Below, piece by piece: positions 17,324 through 26,640 of a stretch of DNA of 64,000 nt. The stretch is from JAKZVK01 sp965237575 (GTDB taxonomy: Bacteria; Acidobacteriota; Terriglobia; Bryobacterales; UBA6623). The stretch spans positions 186,001-250,000 of the forward strand of contig CBDEGI010000004.1 in the NCBI GenBank assembly GCA_965237575.1. Direction: 5' to 3'. Under the pieces are notes generated by a model, which ran no database searches, was not told the DNA's origin, and saw only the letters and a list, made by a program, of their open reading frames with translations. A program made the translations under genes and the position numbers. How positions within the stretch are numbered: position 1 is the first letter of the stretch; each line of letters starts with the position of its first letter.

Positions 17324-17713
17324 TTCCATCGCCCCGTACCGGGGCTTGGCTTCGTGGTTGGATGCACCGGATTGCGTCCAGAGGGAACCGCGGGTTCCCA
17401 CCCGCGGCTTCCATGAGGAGATTCACTTTGTCAACTGGCAAGGTGCCGCGGGAAACTTCAGTTTCGAGACACGTTCGACCGGGCTTCCATCCGCACTCTC
17501 TTCGGCGTCTGTCCGACGCGGTGCTGGTTGAAGTTCGGCCTTTCCGACGCTGCTTGCTCGGTGTCGGCCTCCCAGGGCCGGCCGCGGATCGCAGTCGTCG
17601 TGAACTCTCGGTCCAACATGTTCTCTCGCTACAGCTTCCTTTCCTCAGCCTTGCGAACGCATGCTGCTCATCTTGTTGCCCCAACCCTCCGCCGTCGCCG
17701 GCGGCGCCAACGC
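17324..17713. other. Non-coding spacer with palindromes, right of the insertion sequence
   Basis: The stretch starts with the palindrome GCCCCGTACCGGGGC (17331-17345) and the 12-mer GTGGTTGGATGC (17354-17365), which recurs at 18431-18442 beyond the transposase debris. A short hairpin around GGGAACCGCGGGTTCCC follows near 17390. I see no protein-coding gene. Confidence 0.4.
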
Positions 17714-18157
17714 CTACGCTGCTGGCTTGGGCGGCTGCGGCTGCCGGCTCTCGCGCTTCCTCTCGTAGAGCGGATCAAAGTCCACGTCGTTCTTCCACAA
17801 CACGTGCAGCAGGATCGCCAACTTGCGCGCCACCGCCACCACCGCCTTGCGCTTGGCCGCCTTCCCCCCGCGCGCCGCCAACCGCAAGCCCCAACTCCGC
17901 AAGCGTGACTCCGTGCCGTAGTGTCCCAGAATGTATTGCCCGCATTGCACCAACAGCCGCCGCAGCAACGCGTCCCCGCTCTTGGTGATGCTCAACTCCG
18001 GTTTGCGCTTCCCCGAGTTGCGTTGCTTCGGACGCAGCCCCAGCCGCGGTCCCGCCGCGCGGCTGCTGTTCAACTTCGTTACATCGTCGTCCAGATTCAG
18101 TACATGGCGGTGACGAACGCCAGCGACGTGATCGGGCCCACGCCCGGGATCGAGGCC
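17714..18157 (-). pseudogene. IS110-family transposase remnant (C-terminal part, frameshifted)
   Basis: Read on the minus strand from 18157, the sequence begins in mid-protein with ASIPGVGPITSLAFVTA, the helix-hairpin-helix of the IS110/IS116/IS902 C-terminal domain. After about 5 extra or missing bases near 18104 the frame changes and continues as LNLDDDVTKLNSSRAAG. It then runs through GLRPKQRNSGKRKPELSITK and LRRLLVQCGQYILGHYG to VVAVARKLAILLHVLWKN, all characteristic of this family. The N-terminal RuvC-like catalytic part is absent. The remnant cannot be active. It abuts an oppositely oriented fragment of an unrelated transposase at 18157-18160. Confidence 0.8.
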
Positions 18158-18159
18158 GC

Positions 18160-18255
18160 AACGTCTCCAGCGCCGAGGACTGGGACGAGTTGCTGCTGCC
18201 CGAGATCGAGCGCGACGGCGTGGAGGCCTTGTTCGTGAAGATCATTTCGTGTTGA
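18160..18255 (+). pseudogene. IS1380-like transposase fragment
   Basis: An open stretch of 31 codons reads NVSSAEDWDELLLPEIER and continues to a TGA. The segment closely resembles the conserved NVHSAEDW-type motif preceding the RADAAFA region of IS1380-family transposases. Nothing of the family is visible on either side. It directly adjoins the truncated end of the IS110-like remnant, so two decayed elements have been fused back to back. The family assignment rests on memory of a short motif. Confidence 0.5.
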
Positions 18256-18663
18256 GGCTGTGACAGGGCTTGGATGTTTTTGGTATGGTTCGTCATAACT
18301 TTGTAGTTCCTTTCGTTAAGGGAAGGTTTTGGGATTCGCCCCGCGTCATGGAAGGGGCGGGGCGAAGCCCGTCACTCGGGAGCGTACCGCACCCCCGAGA
18401 CCGCGAGTCTCCTCATTTCATCTCGGTTGTGTGGTTGGATGCCTCAACTTGCACGATGAGTTGCTGCCAGGCTCCCCGCAGTGTCAACCGTGGACTCCCC
18501 GATTTTTTCACAGCCCTTCACGGTCACGGCTCGGTTGCTTCGCGGCTCGGCACGCGGTCGGAATGCCGGCTAGCAGGCGCCGGTAAACGGGTCTTGAGAC
18601 CGGGTGCCGGTTCTTCGGCATCCACTGACTCCAGCGGCCTTTATCTGCCACAATTCGTAAGCG
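18256..18663. other. Non-coding spacer after the transposase debris
   Basis: No gene is visible. It contains the second copy of GTGGTTGGATGC (18431-18442) and CGGTCACGGCTCGGTT at about 18531, which is shared with the repeat at 49998. It also has several short GC-rich hairpins. It may be the outer flank of a lost element. Confidence 0.35.
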
Positions 18664-20622
18664 ATGCGAACGTTTGCGATGTTGCTTTGTCTTGGCTTTC
18701 TGTTGGCGGCCGCTCCCCAGCGTTCCGATGAACCCTACAAGTTGTCGGGCGAGGAAGTGGAGAGGATTCGCGACAAGATGCGGGTACTCGCCGAGCGACT
18801 CGATTCGCTGCGTCCGCAGCGCGCGGATGACGGCCTGCTCGCCGAGGTCGAGATCTACCACAAGGCGGCGGAGTGGATGCTGCGATACCCGGAAGAGGTC
18901 TACTCGAAAGACTACGCCGGGTATGCAATCGAGGCGCTCGACGCCGGCGCGGCGCGGGCCGAACTGCTCGCCGAGGGCCGGAGCCCTTGGAAGAAGCAGA
19001 CAGGGCGTGTGCTGCGGGCCTATCGTTCACGCGTTGATGGCAGCGCTCAGCCCTATGGGTTGGTGATCCCGGAGTCGTATGATGGCGTCGCGCCGGTGCG
19101 GCTGGATGTCGTGCTGCACGGGCGCAACCACCGGCTGACCGAGGTTCGCTTCATCGCCAATCACAGTGGCGGCGAGCCGGTTCCCGAGGGCCAGGACTTC
19201 ATCCAACTCAACATCTTCGGGCGCACGAACAACGCCTACCGCTGGTCGGGCGAGACCGATGTGTTCGAGGCGTTGGCGGCCGTCGAGCGTGGCTACAAGA
19301 TCGACCCCGACCGTATCGTGCTGCGCGGATTTTCGATGGGTGGCGCGGGGGCATTTCACATCGGGCTGCATCACCCGGACCGTTGGGCGGCGGTCGAGGG
19401 GGGCGCGGGCTTCACCGAAACGATCCGCTACGCCAAGCGGCCTAACCTGCCGCCGCACCAGCGCCGCGCCCTGCGCATTTACGACGCGGTCGACTATTCG
19501 CTCAATGCCGTCAACGTGCCCCTGGTCGGCTATGGCGGCGAGAACGACGCCCAACTCCAGGCCGCGGTCAACGTTCGCGAAGCGCTGATGCGCGAGGGCT
19601 TTCATTTCAGGCAGGACGGGTTGAACTGGACCACAACCGACCTGCGGGCGATCTTTCCGGTCGGGCCGAACATCGGGCACAAGTTCCATCCCAAGAGCAA
19701 AGCCCTGTCGAACCGCTTCATCGACGAGATGGTTGCGGAAGGACGGAAGGCGCCCGATCGTTTGCGCTTTGTTACCTACACGACTCGCTACCCGCGGTGT
19801 TACTGGGTCACGGTGGAAGGGCTCGAACGGCACTATGCGCGGGCGGAGGTCGAGGCGGAGCGGGTTTTGGGTGACGGCCTGGCCAGGGTTGCCGCCGTCA
19901 AGACGCGGAACGTGAGCCGGTTGATGATTCGTGGGCTGGCGAGCGGAGCGAGGCTGTCGATCGATGGGCAATCGTTGGGGGTGGACGAGGGTCCGGCGGA
20001 GCGGCGGTTCGTGAAAAACGACGGCCATTGGCGCGGGGAGACGGCCGCGGATCGTGAGGGCTTGCGCAAGAAGCCTGGCCTGCAAGGGCCCATCGACGAT
20101 GCCTTTCGTGAGGCGTTCTTGTGTGTCCGGCCAACCGGTAAACCGAATCATCCGGCAGCTCACAAACGGGCGCTGGCCGTGGCGGATCTGTTTGGCAAGG
20201 AGTACCCGCGATGGCTGCGCGCCGATGTGCCGTTCAAAGATGACACCGCGGTCACGGAAGACGAAATCGCGGGGCGGAACCTGGTGCTGTTCGGCGACCC
20301 CGGCAGCAACTCTGTGTTGGCACAGATTGTAAGCAAACTGCCGATTCGCTGGACGGCCCAGGAGATCGCTGTCGGCGACAGCAGTTACCCGGCCGAGAAC
20401 CATCTACTCGCGATGATCTACCCGAATCCGTTGAACCCGGAACGCTATGTCGTGATCAACAGCGGGCACACGTTCCATGAGGCCGAGTTTCGCGGGACCA
20501 ACGCTTTCTTGTTTCCGCGGTTGGGGGACTATGCCGTGCTTCGGTTTAGCCCTGGGCAAGATGAGCCGGTGGTCGTGAAGGCGGGGTTCTTCGACGAGGA
20601 GTGGAAGCTGCCTAGCCACTAG
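18664..20622 (+). CDS. Secreted alpha/beta-hydrolase (prolyl-oligopeptidase/esterase-like)
   Basis: This 652-residue exported hydrolase has a signal peptide (MRTFAMLLCLGFLLAAAPQ). A central alpha/beta-hydrolase domain shows an oxyanion-side LDVVLHGRNHR and the nucleophile elbow GFSMGGAGAF (catalytic Ser). IGHKFHPKS could provide the catalytic His. An N-terminal helical segment (residues 20-110) and a long C-terminal segment of unclear fold (NPERYVVINSGHTFHEAEFRG) flank the core. The C-terminal part resembles that of planctomycete and acidobacterial peptidase-like proteins. Substrate is unknown; a peptide or polyester is plausible. It stands alone on the plus strand. Confidence 0.82.
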   Translation: MRTFAMLLCLGFLLAAAPQRSDEPYKLSGEEVERIRDKMRVLAERLDSLRPQRADDGLLAEVEIYHKAAEWMLRYPEEVYSKDYAGYAIEALDAGAARAELLAEGRSPWKKQTGRVLRAYRSRVDGSAQPYGLVIPESYDGVAPVRLDVVLHGRNHRLTEVRFIANHSGGEPVPEGQDFIQLNIFGRTNNAYRWSGETDVFEALAAVERGYKIDPDRIVLRGFSMGGAGAFHIGLHHPDRWAAVEGGAGFTETIRYAKRPNLPPHQRRALRIYDAVDYSLNAVNVPLVGYGGENDAQLQAAVNVREALMREGFHFRQDGLNWTTTDLRAIFPVGPNIGHKFHPKSKALSNRFIDEMVAEGRKAPDRLRFVTYTTRYPRCYWVTVEGLERHYARAEVEAERVLGDGLARVAAVKTRNVSRLMIRGLASGARLSIDGQSLGVDEGPAERRFVKNDGHWRGETAADREGLRKKPGLQGPIDDAFREAFLCVRPTGKPNHPAAHKRALAVADLFGKEYPRWLRADVPFKDDTAVTEDEIAGRNLVLFGDPGSNSVLAQIVSKLPIRWTAQEIAVGDSSYPAENHLLAMIYPNPLNPERYVVINSGHTFHEAEFRGTNAFLFPRLGDYAVLRFSPGQDEPVVVKAGFFDEEWKLPSH

Positions 20623-20723
20623 GGGTGGAAATCGGTGCGGGATTCAGATACGCCCCCGACGCTTGTGGCCCGATCGTAGTAATCTGTTTGGTTATCCCCA
20701 CTCGCACGCAAGGAGAGCCGTGA

Positions 20724-21326
20724 ATGAATCTGCAAGCCCGTCTCGATGAATCGATCGATCGTTGGAATCTGCTCGAGAGCAAGTTCTATCAGGCCTGGAG
20801 CGCTGGAACGCTGCCCGTCGAGGCGCTGCGTACGTACGCTGCCGAATATGGGGCCTTCATTTCGCTGATCCCGCAGGGCTGGGAAAGCCACGGTGACACG
20901 GCAACAGCCGCGGTCGAGCGCGAACATCTCGGCATGTGGGGCGGCTTTGCGCAGGCACTCGGTACTGAAGTCGGTGCCGCGAGAACCCCAGGCGTCCGGC
21001 AGCTTTGCGATACGGCCGGCCGGCTTTTCGACGAGAAGGCCGCCTCGCTTGGGGCGCTCTATGCATTCGAGGCACAGCAGCCGGCCACGTCGCGCTCGAA
21101 GCTCGACGGGCTAAGAGAGCACTACGGCGTGCCTCGGGCGGGCGAAATCTATTTCGAGGTGCACGCCCACGACGACGAAGAGCTGCGCATGCTGCTCGAT
21201 CGCATCGGGCAGCTCTCACCTGAGGAGCAGGAAACCGCCGCGGCCGCTTGCGAGGAAACTGCCCAAGCTTTGCGCGTCGCGCTCGACGACCTGTACGACC
21301 GACACCCGGCTGCCTGCGTGCAGTAG
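20724..21326 (+). CDS. Haem-oxygenase-fold (TENA/PqqC-like) iron-dependent protein
   Basis: This 200-residue all-helical protein fits the TENA/THI-4/PqqC/CADD superfamily, whose newer members are non-haem diiron oxygenases. Candidate metal ligands are in GWESHGDT, EREHLGMW, ALYAFEAQQP and YFEVHAHDDEE. The usual final HxxxDxxH motif is only partly kept, so cofactor and reaction are uncertain. The ATG at 20724 has an AAGGAG ribosome-binding site about 8 bp upstream. It lies 115 bp before the Ldh-type gene on the same strand, without evident functional link. The fold call is fairly safe, the chemistry is not. Confidence 0.75.
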   Translation: MNLQARLDESIDRWNLLESKFYQAWSAGTLPVEALRTYAAEYGAFISLIPQGWESHGDTATAAVEREHLGMWGGFAQALGTEVGAARTPGVRQLCDTAGRLFDEKAASLGALYAFEAQQPATSRSKLDGLREHYGVPRAGEIYFEVHAHDDEELRMLLDRIGQLSPEEQETAAAACEETAQALRVALDDLYDRHPAACVQ

Positions 21327-21441
21327 GACGGCGGACAGCATTCCCGGTCAGATGGAGTGGGCGTAAAACGCGACGCCCCCTCCCCACCCCGTGCCCTTTT
21401 ACGCGGCTCGCTGATGCAGGCGGCAAGGAACAAGGTCCCAC

Positions 21442-22481
21442 ATGCCCACTTTCACACCCGACCAACTCCGAGACTCCGCCACCACAGTGTTCGAAGCCGC
21501 CGGCGCCCGGCCGGACGACGCGCGGATCGTCGGCGACGCCCTGGTCGAGGCGAACCTCGCGGGACACGACTCCCACGGCGTGATGCGCATCCCCAACTAC
21601 GTCGCTTGGATGGAAAAAGGCGCCATCAACGTGAACGCCGAGTTCAAGGTCGTCACCGAAACCGAGGCCTTTGCGGTCACCGATGGCGATTGGGGATTCG
21701 GGCAGGTGATGGCGCGCAAAGCGATGGAGGTCGGGATCGAGAAAGCGGCGAAGGTGGGCATCGCGAATATCTGCGCGCGAAATTGCGCGCACATCGGCCG
21801 CGTGGGTGACTATCCGATTCAAGCGGCCGAACGCGGGATGGCGTCTGCCCTGTTTGTCAACACGCATGGTGCGGGGCGGTTGGTCGCGCCGTTCGGCGGC
21901 ATCGAGCGGCGGCTTTCGGCCAATCCGATCGCTGTCGGCGTGCCCCGGCCTGGGGGCGACCACATCATCGTTGACATCTCGACCTGCGTGATGGCCGAGG
22001 GTAAGCTCCGCAACTTCCGCACGGCCGGCGAACCGGTTCCCGAGGGCGCCATCCTCGACGCCGAGGGACATGCCACCACCGACGCCAATCAATTCTACGG
22101 ACCGCCCGAAGGGGCGATTCTTCCCATCGCCGCCCACAAGGGGTTCGCGCTTGGGCTGGCTGCCGACATTCTTGCGGGGCCCTGTCGGGCGGTGGCTGTA
22201 CGCGGCCCGGTGTCACCCGGGTGGGCAACACCTTTCTCGCAACGATCATCGACGTCGAGCGCGTCCGCGGAAGGGACGAGTTCGACGAAGAGGTCCGCAA
22301 CCTGGTCGAGTACGTCAAGAGCAGCAAGCTCGCCGAGGGGTTCGACGAGATCCTGGTTGCGGGTGAGCCCGAGTTGCGCACCAAGGCCAAGCGTGAGAAG
22401 GAAGGTATTCCTGTTCACCCGGACACTTGGCAGGCGATCGTGGATGTGGCTAAGCCGTACGGGGTGATGCTCGCGGGGTGA
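21442..22481 (+). pseudogene. Ldh-family malate/L-lactate-type dehydrogenase, frameshifted
   Basis: Codons from 21442 encode a typical NAD(P)-dependent oxidoreductase of the malate/L-lactate dehydrogenase (YlbC/AllD) family. Motifs include EANLAGHDSHGVMRIPNY with its catalytic His, GVGIANICARNCAHIGRVGDY-like segments, NPIAVGVPRPGGDHIIVD and GFALGLAADILAG. Just after this the frame is lost at the GGGG run 22176-22179. One extra G would restore LAGALSGGGCTRPG and join the second frame, which continues with NTFLATIIDVERVRG to the stop at 22481. The restored protein has the usual length (about 346 residues). A natural frameshift and a base-calling error are both possible. Unrepaired, the product loses its last 100 residues. 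Confidence 0.8.
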
Positions 22482-22537
22482 GCAAGGGGGTTACCTGCCG
22501 TCGAGCGTCGGCTCAGCTCGTTGGCGGCGCCCGCCGG

Positions 22538-23305
22538 CTAGAACGTCTTACACAACGTCCCGCCGTCGACGACTAGTGTTTCGCCGGTGATGTAGCTGCC
22601 GGCGTTGCTGGCCAGTAACAGGGCGGGGCCGGCGAGTTCGCGCGGATCGCCCCAGCGGCCGACTGCCGTGCGGGTGGCGAAGCTTCGCTTCTGTTCGTCG
22701 GTGAGGACGCTGCCGGGAAGATCCGTGAGAAAGGGACCGGGCGCCAGGCAGTTGACGGTGATATCGTACGGGCCCAGCTCGAGCGCCATCGCGCGGGCCA
22801 TCCCCACCAAGGCGGCTTTGCTGCCGGAGTAGATGCTGCGGCCCTCCTTCGAGCCCAGCGCCATGATCGAGCTGATGTGAATGATGCGTCCCCAACGGCG
22901 CTCCTTCATTGGAGGGACGAGGGCGCGGCTCAGCGCCATGTACGAACTGAAGTTCAACTCGAGGATATTGTCCCAGTCCTCGTCCTTCACCTCGTCGATC
23001 GATTGCGGGCGATTGCTGCCGGCGTTGTTGACCAGGATGTCGACCTTACCCATCTCGGCCAGGGCGGCCTGAGCTAGTCGCTCCGACTCTTCGCGGCGGC
23101 TCAGATCCGCAACGGCGTAAGCGCCCCGGACGGAAGTACCTTCGGTAATCTCCTGAATGGCGGACCGCAGCTCATCCTCGTGGCGGCTGCTGATGAACAC
23201 GTCCGCCCCCTGCTCGGCGAAAGCGCGCGCCATGGCCTTGCCAAGGCCTTTGCTGCCGCCGGTGACGAGAGCGGTTTTACCGGTGAGATCGAAGAGTGTC
23301 GACAT
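22538..23305 (-). CDS. Short-chain dehydrogenase/reductase
   Basis: This 255-residue classical SDR is likely a gluconate 5-dehydrogenase-like or 3-oxoacyl-reductase-like enzyme. The cofactor motif TGGSKGLG, NNAG (VDILVNNAGSN), the catalytic Ser in HISSIMALG, the YSGSK catalytic Tyr-Lys and the C-terminal GETLVVDGG are all present. The frame is open to 23458, but the ATG at 23305 gives the standard start STLFDLTGKTALVTGG. It follows the beta-helix protein gene on the same strand with a 58-bp gap, so a two-gene operon for carbohydrate use is plausible. Substrate cannot be read from the sequence. Confidence 0.88.
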   Translation of the reverse strand: MSTLFDLTGKTALVTGGSKGLGKAMARAFAEQGADVFISSRHEDELRSAIQEITEGTSVRGAYAVADLSRREESERLAQAALAEMGKVDILVNNAGSNRPQSIDEVKDEDWDNILELNFSSYMALSRALVPPMKERRWGRIIHISSIMALGSKEGRSIYSGSKAALVGMARAMALELGPYDITVNCLAPGPFLTDLPGSVLTDEQKRSFATRTAVGRWGDPRELAGPALLLASNAGSYITGETLVVDGGTLCKTF

Positions 23306-23363
23306 AGGAGAACTATTTTCCCTCAAAGCGGGGCTTGACGCCAGGCCGGTGTCGGAACGGCCA

Positions 23364-24713
23364 CTATGCTTTGCGCAGATCAGAAACCGTCTTCGAGAAG
23401 CCAACGATGTTGTTCTCGACGAGCTTGATATCGCTGGTCTCCGCTCCGATGCGTACACCCGTGCGGCCTAGCGGCTTTCGCGTCTCGCGAATGTCGTTGT
23501 GGGCGATCGTGACGGATTCGGTCTCGCCTTGCACGTCGACGCCAATGCCCTCCTCGGCTCCGCTGTCGATGATGCGGTTGTTTTCGAGCAGGTTGCGGTG
23601 CGGCGCGAAGGCGCGGCCCCTCTCGCGGCGGAAGATCACGCCGACTTCGCCGCTGCCGCGGATGTCGTTGTCGCGGACGACGTTGTCGGTGTCGCGGTGC
23701 CCCACCGAGACTCCGAAGCGGCGGTTGTCGACGATCGTGTTGTTCTCCGCCAGCCCGTACTTCACACCCCAGCAGAAGAACAGTCCCAGCTCGTTGTTCT
23801 CGAGGCGGTTGCGCCGCATCAACGGACGTTGAGAGCCTGATCCCGGATGTAGTCCATAGCCGGCGTGTCCGTGGCTGTGACTGTCTTCGACGACCACGTC
23901 GTGGCAGATCTGCCAACTGATGCCGTCGCCGTTGTAGTCGTGGGCGGTGACTTGGCGCATGTGGATACGGTTGCAGTCCTGCAAGAAGATGCACCCGGCG
24001 TAGTTGCCGTTGAGGTTTTCGTTGTTGGCCTTGTTGCCGTCGAGCGTGATATTTTCGATGACGATGTCTTCGATTTCCTCGCCGCTGAGGATCGGAAAGA
24101 GCTTCGAGACGGTGGGCGATTCCTTGACCCAGAAGTTCTTGCGCAGGGCACGGTCGAGCTTGAAGCGATTGCCACTGCGGGCGACGAGGGTGCGCTTCAA
24201 CACCTCCTGGCCGCGGTTGTGAGGGTTGCGTGTTTGAAGGCAGACGCCGTCGCCGACGTTGAAGCCCACCGGGTCGACGAGCGTGACTTCCTGGTCGTAC
24301 CAGTCGGAGTCCTCGGCCAGAGTGGTGCTGATCGAGGGCGTCTTGATCAGAATGGATTCGGCCCCGCTGCCCAGGATCCGCACGCCGGAACGCAGATAGA
24401 CGGCGTTGTCGAGACGATACGTGCCGGGCAGGATGTGTACGGTCCCGCCGCCCAATCGCGCTGCGTAGTCAACGGCTGCCTGGATCGGTTTGTCGGTGAC
24501 GCCGACCAGATCTCCCTTCCGCGCGCCGACGGTAACGGTGAGGCGTTCGCTCCAGTCCGGCTGGAGGGCGTCACCCGAAGTGGCACGCGGGCGGGTGACC
24601 TTGGGCCGGCCATCGGCCCCGCTCAAGCGAGTAGAAGCCAGCCCGGCTAGACCAACAGAACCGGCGCTCAGTAAGCGCCGTCGGGTGAGAAGTGAAGGTT
24701 CGTTTCTACGCAT
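23364..24713 (-). CDS. Tat-exported right-handed parallel beta-helix protein
   Basis: This 449-residue protein starts with a twin-arginine signal (TRRRLLSAGSVGLAG). From about residue 60 it shows the opening of pectate-lyase-like folds (IQAAVDYAARLGGGTVHILPG, YRLDNAVYLRSGVRI). It then has many PbH1-type turns with Asn and Asp ladders, such as NRLENNELGL, NTIVDNRRFGV, NDIRGSGEVGV and NNRIIDSGAEEG. Such proteins bind or cleave polysaccharides; no catalytic residues can be assigned. It is upstream of and close to the SDR gene, suggesting joint sugar metabolism. Confidence 0.85.
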   Translation of the reverse strand: MRRNEPSLLTRRRLLSAGSVGLAGLASTRLSGADGRPKVTRPRATSGDALQPDWSERLTVTVGARKGDLVGVTDKPIQAAVDYAARLGGGTVHILPGTYRLDNAVYLRSGVRILGSGAESILIKTPSISTTLAEDSDWYDQEVTLVDPVGFNVGDGVCLQTRNPHNRGQEVLKRTLVARSGNRFKLDRALRKNFWVKESPTVSKLFPILSGEEIEDIVIENITLDGNKANNENLNGNYAGCIFLQDCNRIHMRQVTAHDYNGDGISWQICHDVVVEDSHSHGHAGYGLHPGSGSQRPLMRRNRLENNELGLFFCWGVKYGLAENNTIVDNRRFGVSVGHRDTDNVVRDNDIRGSGEVGVIFRRERGRAFAPHRNLLENNRIIDSGAEEGIGVDVQGETESVTIAHNDIRETRKPLGRTGVRIGAETSDIKLVENNIVGFSKTVSDLRKA

Positions 24714-24784
24714 GATGCCCCCCGCGCTCGAAGCGAGTACTTAGTGAGGACTGCGACCTCAAACCGACCAGCGTGGATTGAGAA

Positions 24785-24870
24785 ACCGAGCCCGGAACAA
24801 CAGTGACAGGTGCGCTGCCTCAGAGCCATCGGGTGGTGGATTTACCCCTCACTCGCGTTCGGGGCTCGGT
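24785..24870. repeat. Inverted REP pair
   Basis: ACCGAGCCCGGAAC at 24785-24798 is matched by its inverted copy at 24857-24870 with one mismatch in 14. A related unit occurs at 15754. The pair fills most of the spacer between the beta-helix and FG-GAP genes, giving a REPIN-like arrangement. Confidence 0.5.
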
Positions 24871-24940
24871 TGTTACCGTGGCACGCTACTCCTTGAACTG
24901 GACGCGCTTGTTCGAATACTGCTTGCATCATACAGTTTGC

Positions 24941-26614
24941 TTACGGGAACATCGCGCGCATCCGTGACAGCATGCCTCGCAGGGCCTGGAGCCCGCGAAT
25001 CTGTCTCAGTAGGTCGGTCATTAGGGCGTCCGGGGAGCCTCCGTAGAGAACGTTGACCGCGCCGGCAGCTACAACGCCGTTCAGGTCTTCGAGCGGGACG
25101 CCAATCGCCAGATCGTCGAAGCCATCCAAGTCGAAATCGCCCGCGGCGAGGGTGTCACCGAAAAAGTCGTCCTCCTCCGACTCGTCCATCACACCGGCGC
25201 TGTTCTGGAACCAGATCTGGTTCCCGTCCGCGCTTAGGCCCCCGGCTCGTCCGTAGATCACGTTGACTAAGCCCGCGAAGCCGAGCGCTCCGATGTCCTC
25301 GCGATTGACGCCGATGGCTAGGTCGTAGAAACCGTCGTTGTCGAAGTCGCCCGCGGCCAGGCTCTCGCCGAGCGTGTTGTCCTCTTCCGCCGTTCCGACG
25401 ATTCCGGGAGTATCCTGGCTGAAGATCTGGTTACCGATCGAGGACAGCCCGCCGGCGGCGCCATAGATCACGTTGACCAGGCCGGCGTTGTCTGCACCGG
25501 GGAGATCTTCGCGGGCCACACCGATGGCCAAATCGCAGAAGCCGTCGCTGTTGAAATCGGCGGCGGCGAGAGCCCACCCGAGAGTGTCGCTGAGTTCCGC
25601 GACCCCCAGGATGTTTGTGGTGTTTTGCGTCCAGACCTGGTTGCCGGCCGTCGCGAGCCCTTCCGCGGTGCCGTAGATCACGTTGACGGCCCCAGCGTTT
25701 TCAACGGCACCGACATCTTCCAGCCGCACACCGATGGCCAGATCGTCGTAGCTGTCATTGTCGAAGTCGCCGGTGGCAAGCGACCAGCCGAATTCATCTG
25801 AGTCTTCATTGGCGCCCGCGATGCCGGGAGTGTCTTGATGCCAGAACTGGTTGCCCTCGATGACGAAGCCGGCGGCGGAGCCATACAACACGTTCACGGC
25901 CCCAGTGCTCGTGTCCGCTCCGACATTTTCCAGCCGCACACCGATGGCCAGGTCATCGTAGCCGTCGTGGTTGAAGTCGCCTGAGGCGACCGACCAGCCG
26001 AACAAGTCGCCCGCTTCGGCTACATCTTCGATGCCGGCCGTGTCCTGGGTCCAGAGGCTGTTTCCGACGTCAGTAAGGCCTCCGGGGGCGCCATAGATTA
26101 CGTTGACCGCCCCGGCGTTGCCGACCGCTCCCACGTCTTCGCGCGGCGAACCGATGGCAAGATCGTCGAAACCATCGCCGTTGAAATCTCCCGTGGCGAG
26201 GGAGTTGCCGAAGAAATCTCCCGACTCGGGGGCCCCGGCAATGCCTGCCGTCTCTTGACTCCACACCTGGTTGCCGTCGGCGTTGAGTCCTCCCTCGGCT
26301 CCGTAGATGACGTGAACGGTACCCGCGTCGGCTAGGTCCCCGATATTCTCATCCGGGGCCCCGATGGCCAAATCATCGAAGCCGTCGTTGTTGAAGTCCC
26401 CGGTCGCGACCGCCTCGCCAAGGCGGTCACCCGTCTCATTCGTACCCATGATGTCAGGGCTGTCTTGGTGCCAAAACTGGTCCCCCGTCGAAGAGAGCTG
26501 GGCGTGAGCCGTGATCGGGAGAAGGCTGAGACCGAGAAGAACCACGAGGGCGCGGCCTGAGGAGGCGCCCGGCGGCTGGGTTTTGGCCGGGGGTTTGGAG
26601 GATTGAGTAGTCAT
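24941..26614 (-). CDS. Secreted FG-GAP repeat (integrin-like beta-propeller) protein
   Basis: From the ATG at 26614 (AAAGGAG ribosome-binding site just upstream) this is a 557-residue exported protein. A signal segment (ALVVLLGLSLLPITAHAQ) precedes seven near-identical repeats of about 65 residues. Each has a calcium-binding loop of the type ATGDFNNDGFDDLAIG followed by VNVIYG and QVWSQ-like strands. Seven FG-GAP units form one closed beta-propeller as in integrin alpha chains. The short C-terminal tail (RQIRGLQALRGMLSRMRAMFP) is not an obvious anchor. Probably a surface or secreted adhesion/scaffold protein. It starts 26 bp after the next upstream gene, so it is the second gene of that unit. 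Confidence 0.87.
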   Translation of the reverse strand: MTTQSSKPPAKTQPPGASSGRALVVLLGLSLLPITAHAQLSSTGDQFWHQDSPDIMGTNETGDRLGEAVATGDFNNDGFDDLAIGAPDENIGDLADAGTVHVIYGAEGGLNADGNQVWSQETAGIAGAPESGDFFGNSLATGDFNGDGFDDLAIGSPREDVGAVGNAGAVNVIYGAPGGLTDVGNSLWTQDTAGIEDVAEAGDLFGWSVASGDFNHDGYDDLAIGVRLENVGADTSTGAVNVLYGSAAGFVIEGNQFWHQDTPGIAGANEDSDEFGWSLATGDFDNDSYDDLAIGVRLEDVGAVENAGAVNVIYGTAEGLATAGNQVWTQNTTNILGVAELSDTLGWALAAADFNSDGFCDLAIGVAREDLPGADNAGLVNVIYGAAGGLSSIGNQIFSQDTPGIVGTAEEDNTLGESLAAGDFDNDGFYDLAIGVNREDIGALGFAGLVNVIYGRAGGLSADGNQIWFQNSAGVMDESEEDDFFGDTLAAGDFDLDGFDDLAIGVPLEDLNGVVAAGAVNVLYGGSPDALMTDLLRQIRGLQALRGMLSRMRAMFP

Positions 26615-26640
26615 GCCGTTGTCTCCTTTCACGCTCACAC

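Noticed and set aside
20857..22137. 426-codon antisense frame under the haem-oxygenase-fold and Ldh genes
   Set aside because: It covers two real genes and the spacer between them and shows no family motif.
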